From contig JAUVTO010000008.1 in NCBI GenBank assembly GCA_030601485.1, positions 1 through 22,325 on the forward strand: a stretch of DNA of 22,325 nucleotides, in the 5' to 3' direction. The stretch is from Desulfobacterales bacterium. Its GTDB lineage: Bacteria > Desulfobacterota > Desulfobacteria > Desulfobacterales > UBA11574. This document shows, piece by piece, positions 1 through 5,751 of this stretch (its first letter is position 1; every line of letters starts with the position of its first letter). Both the position numbers and the translations under genes were made by a program. Under the pieces are notes generated by a model. The model was not told the DNA's origin. It worked only from the letters and a program-made list of their open reading frames with translations, and searched no databases.

Positions 1-134
1 TCCGATTTAGACGGTTTCGTAAAAAGTTCAAATTCAAGGCGTGCAAATTTTGTAATCATGAGGCGTACTTTTCGTACGTTGAATGATTACGAAATGCAGC
101 ACAACGCAGAAGTTGGACTTTTTACGAGACCGTC
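1..134. repeat. Imperfect palindromic MITE/REP-like element
   Basis: Positions 10-29 and 115-134 are inverted copies of each other, matching at 18 of 20 positions (left arm GACGGTTTCGTAAAAAGTTC). Inside them, GTAATCAT at 52-59 pairs with ATGATTAC at 83-90, and CGTAC at 64-68 pairs with GTACG at 74-78 around a 5-nt TTTTC loop. The stretches between are partly complementary, so about 125 bases can fold into one long hairpin. No open reading frame lies in it. A short exact match to the right arm (GGACTTTTTACGA) recurs at 2286-2298. This is the architecture of a non-autonomous miniature element or a large REP-like sequence. No transposase is visible here. Confidence 0.72.
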
Positions 135-223
135 AATTTTAGTCTGATTAAGCCTCGACTCTTCATCTTGCTCTTTTCGCTCGTTCCACGATCAACTCAA
201 AAATTTAAAACTAAGGATAAGTG

Positions 224-781
224 ATGAAGAAATACATATATAATGGAATACTTATTCTAGTTGGAATTATCATCGCATTTCCTCTGTTCAGTATGGGGTA
301 TTACACAATGGTACGGACGTCGACACCCCAATTCTGCGCATCCTGTCACGAAATCGAGTTCGCTTACAATACCTGGAAGACCTCAACTCATGTAAACAAT
401 GAACAGGGATTTGTAGCGGATTGCATGGACTGCCATCTACCGGCACCTCACGACACCGTCGAATTTTTTTATGCGAAAACGGCTCATGGAATAAAAGATA
501 TCTTTGTTCATTTCACACAAGACATGACCCGATACGACCACGAGTTGCAGCGCCAAAAGGCGTATTCTTCTTTTAAAAACGACCAATGTCAAAAATGTCA
601 TCGTAACATTCTTTTCATGCCCGACAAAAGAGGAGCAATGCTGGCACACCGGTCAGTGGTTTATGCAAGACCGGGTTATGAAAAAAGATGCGTGGACTGT
701 CACAGGAATCTGGTGCATAATGCCAGAGAATATTATGCCTATAAACAATATGAAATCAGTTACAGAGGCTTAGGGTTATAA
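224..781 (+). CDS. NapC/NrfH-family tetraheme cytochrome c, quinol dehydrogenase partner of the Hao-like protein (HaoC-type)
   Basis: A membrane-anchored tetraheme cytochrome of 185 residues. It likely oxidises menaquinol at the periplasmic face of the inner membrane and passes electrons to the octaheme protein encoded next. An N-terminal membrane helix at about residues 6-26 is followed by four CxxCH heme motifs: CASCH 38-42, CMDCH 67-71, CQKCH 122-126 and CVDCH 156-160. Length, single anchor and four hemes match the NrfH/NapC family. I chose ATG 224 over the adjacent GTG 221 because AAGGA at 213-217 sits 6 bases from the ATG but only 3 from the GTG. The next gene starts 34 bases downstream behind its own strong ribosome binding site, so the two are probably one operon. 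The pairing with an octaheme protein rather than NrfA is what suggests HaoC-type rather than true NrfH. Family assignment is firm; the electron acceptor is inferred. Confidence 0.9.
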   Translation: MKKYIYNGILILVGIIIAFPLFSMGYYTMVRTSTPQFCASCHEIEFAYNTWKTSTHVNNEQGFVADCMDCHLPAPHDTVEFFYAKTAHGIKDIFVHFTQDMTRYDHELQRQKAYSSFKNDQCQKCHRNILFMPDKRGAMLAHRSVVYARPGYEKRCVDCHRNLVHNAREYYAYKQYEISYRGLGL

Positions 782-815
782 AAACGGTAAAAGTTAAGAG
801 AAAGGAGGGGAGCCA

Positions 816-2207
816 ATGATTCAAAAACCAAGGTTTTGGGCATTACCGGTGATTTTGATTATTACCGGAGTATTGGCTGCTGTCGGAGTTGCCCAGAATG
901 TTGCAAAAGAGAAAGAATTTCGAATCGAGCGCAGTATGCCCAAAGAGGCCATCGCCTGCATCGAGTGTCACAAGCGAGAGCATCCCGGGCTTTTTGCCGA
1001 CTGGGCCAATAGTCGGCATGCCAGCGCCAACATTACCTGCTATGACTGTCATAAAGCCGAAGCATTTGATCCGGACGTAAGTCAGGAGCATTACAAGCAG
1101 TACCAACGATCCGATCAGCCTTACGGAACCACTGAATACAAGATTCCGGTTGCTGCTGTTGTCACACCCAAAGATTGTTCGCGGTGCCATCCTGATGAAG
1201 CCAAGCAATACAGTCAAAGTAAACATGCCAATACAATGGAAATCATATGGAAAATTGACCCCTGGCTGAATAAGGGAATGAATAGCGACATGGAACGTGC
1301 CACAGGCTGTTACCATTGTCATGGTACTGTATTGAAAATGAAGGACGGCACGCTTGATCCTGAGACTTGGCCCAACGTCGGAGTGGGTAGAATCAATTTG
1401 GACGGCAGCAAGGGAAGCTGCACCAGTTGCCACACCCGCCATATGTTCTCGGTCATGGAAGCCAGGAAACCCGAAGCGTGCGGTCAATGCCATTTGGGTC
1501 CGGACCATCCGCAGATCGAAATCTACATGGAGTCAAAACATGGCGATATTTACACCGCACATGGTGACGATTACAATTGGACTGCCGCCCCCGGCACCTG
1601 GTCGCCGGGCGTGGATTTTCGCGGCCCTACGTGTGCGTCCTGTCATATGTCCGGAGCTGGGACAACCTTAACCACACACGATCTTACGGAACGTTTATCC
1701 TGGGAGCTCCAGGCACCGCTGACCATCCGGCCTTCAGAGTTCAAGCCGTTTCCGGCCAAGACCAACTGGCAGACGGAGCGCGATAAGATGAAGGTCGTCT
1801 GCACTCAGTGTCATGGGAAAACCTGGGTTGACAATCATTATGTCAAGCTTGATAAAGTCGTAGCAGAATATAATGACGTTTATTTTAAACCGGCCAAAGC
1901 AATGTTGAATCAGCTATACGATAAAGGCTTGCTGGACAAAACCAAATTTTTCGATGAAAGACTTGAAGTCGAATATTATGAACTCTGGCATCATGAAGGG
2001 AGGAGAGCCCGCATGGGTGCGGCCATGATGGCGCCGGATTATACCTGGTGGCACGGTTTCTATGAATGCAAGAAACGGTATAATAACTATATGGAAGAGG
2101 CTCGGGATCTGATCAAGCATAATAAAAAAGCATATCGGGCAACAGACTATCCCAATGCCACCGGAAATACCTCCAAACCAAAAGAAGTATTCCCCACAGG
2201 CCAATAA
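816..2207 (+). CDS. Octaheme cytochrome c, hydroxylamine oxidoreductase (Hao)-like, probably reductive
   Basis: A secreted 463-residue octaheme cytochrome of the HAO family. The N-terminus has a signal peptide (hydrophobic 8-26, likely cleavage after GVA at about 26). Eight CxxCH motifs lie at 48, 75, 121, 165, 202, 222, 273 and 329; extra histidines between them are expected as distal heme ligands. The C-terminal region without hemes includes PDYTWWHGFYE at about 407-417. There is no C-terminal membrane helix, so electrons probably come through the membrane tetraheme partner upstream. AGGAGG at 803-808 is 7 bases before ATG 816. Octaheme Hao proteins encoded beside a NapC/NrfH-type partner in anaerobes are known or proposed to reduce nitrite or hydroxylamine to ammonium rather than oxidise hydroxylamine. 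Whether the P460 cross-link tyrosine of the oxidative enzymes is present must be settled by alignment. ONR and Otr are other octaheme families, but an all-CxxCH set with this partner fits Hao best. Confidence 0.85.
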   Translation: MIQKPRFWALPVILIITGVLAAVGVAQNVAKEKEFRIERSMPKEAIACIECHKREHPGLFADWANSRHASANITCYDCHKAEAFDPDVSQEHYKQYQRSDQPYGTTEYKIPVAAVVTPKDCSRCHPDEAKQYSQSKHANTMEIIWKIDPWLNKGMNSDMERATGCYHCHGTVLKMKDGTLDPETWPNVGVGRINLDGSKGSCTSCHTRHMFSVMEARKPEACGQCHLGPDHPQIEIYMESKHGDIYTAHGDDYNWTAAPGTWSPGVDFRGPTCASCHMSGAGTTLTTHDLTERLSWELQAPLTIRPSEFKPFPAKTNWQTERDKMKVVCTQCHGKTWVDNHYVKLDKVVAEYNDVYFKPAKAMLNQLYDKGLLDKTKFFDERLEVEYYELWHHEGRRARMGAAMMAPDYTWWHGFYECKKRYNNYMEEARDLIKHNKKAYRATDYPNATGNTSKPKEVFPTGQ

Positions 2208-2226
2208 ACTGCTTTTCAATGATTAG

Positions 2227-2259
2227 GAGCTCCGCTTCAAATCATTTGGGGCGGAGTTC
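2227..2259 (+). terminator. Weak hairpin after the hao-like gene
   Basis: GAGCTCCGC at 2227-2235 can pair with GCGGAGTTC at 2251-2259 (nine pairs, one of them G-U) around a 15-nt loop, 20 bases after the stop codon. No clear T-run follows, so it may be a weak or factor-assisted terminator, or only an RNA 3'-end stabiliser. Confidence 0.35.
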
Positions 2260-2279
2260 TGCAGTTATAAAACTCTTCC

Positions 2280-2298
2280 TAAATCGGACTTTTTACGA
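2280..2298. repeat. Partial copy of the 1-134 palindromic element arm
   Basis: GGACTTTTTACGA at 2286-2298 is identical to 115-127. TAAATCGGA at 2280-2288 is the reverse complement of TCCGATTTA at 1-9. Together these place related repeat ends, in inverted orientation, on both sides of the cytochrome operon. It is only 19 bases long and lies directly upstream of the metF-like gene. Confidence 0.5.
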
Positions 2299-2329
2299 AT
2301 TCATCATTATATAACATCGGAAGTTTTTT

Positions 2330-3916
2330 ATGCTACGTGTATTTCAAACCGATCTTCTAAATACAGACAATTTTATCATTACCCTTGAGCTGGTTCCCGG
2401 AAAAAAATCGATCGGCAGATCCGTTGACGCGGTTATGGGGATTGCCAGAGATTCGTTTTCCGACGGAAGAATTTCAGCAGTTTCAATAACAGATAATCCC
2501 GGAGGGAATCCTTCACTGAGTCCGGATGTTATCGGATACGAGATTTTTAAAATAGGAATGGACGTTATTGTGCACTTTGCCTGTCGGGACCTCAATCGGG
2601 TCGGTATGGAAAGCCGGGCATTACAACTTGCCATGATGGGTATGAAAAATCTGATGGCCCTTACAGGAGATTACACCGGTAAGGGATTCGGTGGTCAAGG
2701 GGCACCGGTATTCGATCTGGATTCCGTCAATTTGCTCATGATGTTGAAGCAGCTCAGTCAAAGAATTAACGAATCCGGTGATCCTGACGAATTTTTTTCG
2801 GGATGCGCGGTTTCACCATTTAAATACACCGAAGCCGAATGCTTTGCCCAATATGCCAAGCTTTGCCGAAAAATTGCCGCGGGTGCACAATTCGTAATCA
2901 CTCAATTGGGATATGACGCATATAAATTTGCCGAATTGATCAGCATTTTAAAATTGGCCGGAATAGATATTCCCGTGTTCGGTTCCACTTATGTTCTGAC
3001 TCCCAGAGCCGCAAGGATAATGAATCAAGGAGCAGTGCCGGGCGCAGTAGTTACCGATAAGCTGCTGAAACAGGTTGAAGTTGAATGGAGTAATCCGAAG
3101 CAGGGACGTAACATGGCTGTTGAACGGACAGCAAAGCTGGGCGCCATACTCAAAGGATTGGGCTATCGAGGGATGCACATTGGCGGTATCCATCATAATT
3201 TTAACGTGGCGGGTCGTATTCTGAATCGTATGCAGGAAATTGAACATGGCTGGAAAGAATTTCTGGCCGAGTTCGACTTTCCAGTTTACGGCGGGTTTTA
3301 CGCCTTTCCAAAGGACGACATACGTAATTTGCCGATACCGGAGTTCGGGAAAAAACCGCCTCTATTGGGGGTTTGCGAAAAAATAAATTTTCAAATGCTT
3401 AAATCCCTGCATAGGGAATTTTTTTCTTTTGAATCCAAAGCTGCTCCATTTTTCAGCAAGTTGTGTGGCTGGATCGATGGTCGTCCGGGCGCCAAACAAA
3501 TGGTCCACCAGTTTGAGAGTTTCATAAAGAAGCTTCTACTGGGGTGTCAGCAATGCGGAGATTGCGGAATTCAACATGTGGCCTTTCTTTGTCCGGAATC
3601 TCAATGTCCGAAGCATACAAGAAATGGAGCCTGCGGCGGCAGCAGAGACGGTAGATGTGAGATTTTCCCTGAACGACACTGTGTCTGGGTCAGAGCTTAC
3701 AGGCGGTTGGCATTTTCAGGAGAGAGTGAACAGATGATTGTCGGATGTGTACCGCCAAGGATGTGGGAACTTAACAATACTCCGTCTTGGCTTAACTTTC
3801 ATTTAAAGCGTGATCATCAAAGTCTGTCGACAGGTCTATCGAAATTTTGTGAATCTGTAGAATGCAGCTTGGCAAGAGGTTTTTCCGGTCAAAGCCAAGG
3901 GACCGGGGAATCGTGA
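2330..3916 (+). CDS. metF: Methylenetetrahydrofolate reductase with fused MetV-type (MTHFR_C) zinc/cysteine domain
   Basis: A 528-residue two-domain protein. Residues 1 to about 320 are the MetF TIM barrel, which reduces 5,10-methylene-THF to 5-methyl-THF. ITLELVPGK carries the likely catalytic Glu20, LTGDYTG (111-117) matches the conserved Asp loop, and TQLGYD around 191-196 matches the Gln/Asp substrate loop. Residues 400-460 form a cysteine-rich domain with Cys at 406, 409, 412, 421, 426, 435, 443 and 451, as in the PF12225 / MetV family found in acetogens and Wood-Ljungdahl sulfate reducers. A single-domain MetF is about 290-300 residues, so this is a fusion. MetV-type partners are associated with zinc or other metal binding and with NADH-independent MTHFR complexes. 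The start ATG has CGGAAG at 2318-2323 six bases upstream. No other Wood-Ljungdahl gene adjoins it. Role in the methyl branch of CO2 fixation or acetate oxidation is inferred; the enzyme family is clear. Confidence 0.88.
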   Translation: MLRVFQTDLLNTDNFIITLELVPGKKSIGRSVDAVMGIARDSFSDGRISAVSITDNPGGNPSLSPDVIGYEIFKIGMDVIVHFACRDLNRVGMESRALQLAMMGMKNLMALTGDYTGKGFGGQGAPVFDLDSVNLLMMLKQLSQRINESGDPDEFFSGCAVSPFKYTEAECFAQYAKLCRKIAAGAQFVITQLGYDAYKFAELISILKLAGIDIPVFGSTYVLTPRAARIMNQGAVPGAVVTDKLLKQVEVEWSNPKQGRNMAVERTAKLGAILKGLGYRGMHIGGIHHNFNVAGRILNRMQEIEHGWKEFLAEFDFPVYGGFYAFPKDDIRNLPIPEFGKKPPLLGVCEKINFQMLKSLHREFFSFESKAAPFFSKLCGWIDGRPGAKQMVHQFESFIKKLLLGCQQCGDCGIQHVAFLCPESQCPKHTRNGACGGSRDGRCEIFPERHCVWVRAYRRLAFSGESEQMIVGCVPPRMWELNNTPSWLNFHLKRDHQSLSTGLSKFCESVECSLARGFSGQSQGTGES

Positions 3917-4081
3917 AATTGGGCTGCAACCTTTACGAAAACCCATTAAAAAGACCTGCCATATCACAGGCATGGTAACGTACATCTGTGAAAAGTTCAC
4001 GTAGGGAGTGCGGTAACCCGGCACGCTCTGTACGATGTTCCGGATCACCGGTATGCATATTGGCCTCGTTATTTCATAACG
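3917..4081. other. Intergenic stretch between convergent metF and mtnA
   Basis: These 165 bases separate two tail-to-tail genes. Small hairpins are possible, such as GTGAA-AAG-TTCAC near 3988-4000 and an imperfect GTGC/GCAC stem at 4008-4024. Neither ends in a T-run, so I do not call a terminator. No coding potential was seen. Confidence 0.4.
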
Positions 4082-5194
4082 CTAAATGGATACTTTCTTT
4101 TCGGGAAACAGACTGAGTATATCTTTTTCTGATGCCTTACAGATCCCCCGTTCCGTTATGAAACCGGTAACCAGTCTTGCCGGTGTGACATCAAAAGCAA
4201 AATTGGCGGCCGGGCTTTCTTTGGGAGGAATTAAAACGCTTCTGATCATCCCCCGGTCCAGTCCCCGGACATACCTTATTTCATCCGGATCTCGCTCTTC
4301 TATGGGGATCTCTTTTATTCCATCTTTAATCTCCCAGTCGAAAGTGCTCGATGGCATGGCAACATAGAAAGGTATGTTGTTATCCCTGGCTGCAAGGGCC
4401 TTGAGATAGGTCCCGATTTTATTGGCAACATCTCCGGTGAATGTTGTTCTGTCCGTACCGACGATGACCATGTCAACCAGGCCGTGCTGCATGAGATGGC
4501 CGCCGGCATTGTCTGTTATGACTGTGTGTTTGACACCATGTTTGCCAAGTTCCCATGCCGTCAGCCGTGCACCCTGGTTGAGGGGTCTGGTTTCGTCAAC
4601 CCATACATGTATATCTATTCTGTTATTAAATGCGGCATAAATCGGCGCCGTAGCTGTGCCATGCTCGATGCAGGCCAGCCATCCGGCGTTACAATGGGTA
4701 AGCAGATTAACGGTATGGCCTTGTTTTTTGCGGCTGATTTCATGAATCAGGCTTAGTCCGTGTTCACCGATTTTTCGGCAGTTTTCAGCTTCTGCCTCGG
4801 CAATTTTTTGGGCTTCCTTACGGGCCATACTAATCTTTTCTGAAGCGTTGTCTGTTTTTAACACTTCAGATAAAACTTTATCCACAGCCCAGGCGAGATT
4901 AACAGCCGTGGGCCTGGCCGCTTTTAACCGTGTGCATTCTTCTGCCAGGTAATCATCCCCAACGGTATTAACCGGCGAATTCAAAACGGCAAGATATACG
5001 CCATATGCAGCCGTCACCCCTATTAAGGGCGCTCCTCTTACATACATCTCCTTGATGGCCGTGATAACATCATCAACGGTTTTAAGATCCGCAATTACGA
5101 ATTCATGGGGAAGATGTCTCTGGTCGATAATTTTTACAACATTTAAATCCGATTCGAGCCAAATGGGCCGGAGATCTTTGCCGTCTATTTTCAT
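4082..5194 (-). CDS. mtnA: S-methyl-5-thioribose-1-phosphate isomerase (MtnA / eIF2B-like sugar-phosphate isomerase)
   Basis: A cytoplasmic 370-residue aldose-ketose isomerase that would convert methylthioribose-1-phosphate to methylthioribulose-1-phosphate in methionine (or 5'-deoxyadenosine) salvage. Family signatures are RGAPLIGVTAAYG (53-65), THCNAGWLA with likely catalytic Cys168, ETRPLNQGARLTAWEL (201-216), TDNAGG (227-232) and GTDRTTFTGDVANKIGTY (246-263), the last with likely catalytic Asp248. I start it at MKIDGKDLRP (5194): upstream in-frame residues show no family similarity, and AAGG lies about 10 bases before this ATG. The frame stays open to 5329. Many family members read GADRxxxNGD where this reads GTDRTTFTGD, so substrate preference is not certain. 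No other methionine-salvage gene is next to it. Related ribose-1,5-bisphosphate isomerases are the main alternative. Confidence 0.87.
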   Translation of the reverse strand: MKIDGKDLRPIWLESDLNVVKIIDQRHLPHEFVIADLKTVDDVITAIKEMYVRGAPLIGVTAAYGVYLAVLNSPVNTVGDDYLAEECTRLKAARPTAVNLAWAVDKVLSEVLKTDNASEKISMARKEAQKIAEAEAENCRKIGEHGLSLIHEISRKKQGHTVNLLTHCNAGWLACIEHGTATAPIYAAFNNRIDIHVWVDETRPLNQGARLTAWELGKHGVKHTVITDNAGGHLMQHGLVDMVIVGTDRTTFTGDVANKIGTYLKALAARDNNIPFYVAMPSSTFDWEIKDGIKEIPIEERDPDEIRYVRGLDRGMIRSVLIPPKESPAANFAFDVTPARLVTGFITERGICKASEKDILSLFPEKKVSI

Positions 5195-5228
5195 AATCAC
5201 AAACCTTATTAACGAATAACAAATAACA

Positions 5229-5257
5229 CCTAATTGAGTTTTGACTCGATTAGGGTT
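5229..5257. repeat. 29-bp hairpin repeat, copy 1
   Basis: A 10-bp stem (CCTAATTGAG / CTCGATTAGG, one G-U or mismatch) closes on a TTTTGA loop. It lies 35 bases upstream of the mtnA start. The same layout and loop recur at 9508-9536 upstream of the DUF2062 gene, with several base differences that largely keep the pairing. It could be a REP-type DNA repeat or a transcribed hairpin. Confidence 0.6.
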
Positions 5258-5468
5258 ATATATTACAAAGGATGAAAAATCCAGGCTAATAACTGTAGAA
5301 GGGGAAAATTTAGAATTCTGTCCAAACATAATTATTCTTTTACGTATAGTTTTTATACTTCAGGCACTTCCATGATTGTTTTTTGCATGCTATTTTTCTA
5401 AATTAAGAAGCACCTGATGATGACCAATGGCGAGGGCTAAATAATAGGCACAAAAGGAGGATCAAAAT

Positions 5469-5747
5469 ATGGACTTCAAGGTGATGCTAACAACTTTTGG
5501 GATGATATTTCTTGCAGAATTGGGCGATAAAACTCAACTGGCGACTCTTGCTTTTGCTGTTGAAAGCAAATCAAGGGTTGCCGTATTTATCGGTTCTGCG
5601 AGTGCGCTTATTTTGACCTCCTTGCTCGCAGTTGTCTTTGGATCTGCCGTAAGCAGACTGATTCCTACAAACTATATTAAAATAGGCGCCGGATCTTTAT
5701 TCATCCTGCTCGGTTTATGGATGTTAGTATTTCAAGGAGCAAAATAA
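5469..5747 (+). CDS. Half-size GDT1/TMEM165 (UPF0016) cation transporter
   Basis: A 92-residue inner-membrane protein with three predicted helices (about 6-25, 36-60, 70-88) and the family signature ELGDKTQ at 17-23. The acidic residues of E-x-G-D-K-T line the ion path in TMEM165/GDT1/MneA proteins, which move Mn2+ or Ca2+, usually for export. Most family members hold two copies of the motif in about 200 residues; this one holds a single copy, so it should work as a homodimer or with an unlinked partner. AGGAGG at 5455-5460 is 8 bases before the ATG. The gene stops 4 bases short of the end of the convergent M16C peptidase gene. I saw no recognisable Mn2+ (yybP-ykoY) riboswitch upstream. Family is secure, the ion is not. 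Confidence 0.85.
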   Translation: MDFKVMLTTFGMIFLAELGDKTQLATLAFAVESKSRVAVFIGSASALILTSLLAVVFGSAVSRLIPTNYIKIGAGSLFILLGLWMLVFQGAK

Positions 5748-5751
5748 AAAC

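Noticed and set aside
843..1508. Long 221-codon antisense open frame inside the hao-like gene
   Set aside because: It is the shadow of a strongly coding, motif-rich gene on the other strand, has no ribosome binding site and shows no family features.
3985..4035. Group II intron domain V-like hairpins between metF and mtnA
   Set aside because: There is no AGC triad with GAAA loop in the right geometry and no intron-encoded protein; only short imperfect stems are seen.
5195..5329. Upstream extension of mtnA to the ATG at 5329
   Set aside because: The added 45 residues do not look like MtnA and span the 29-bp hairpin repeat; MKIDGKDLRP at 5194 is the normal family N-terminus.
5330..5468. Mn2+ riboswitch (yybP-ykoY) upstream of the gdt1-like gene
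   Set aside because: The conserved GGGGAGUAG-type core and paired domains were not found; only a loose inverted repeat (5360-5370 with 5408-5418) is present.
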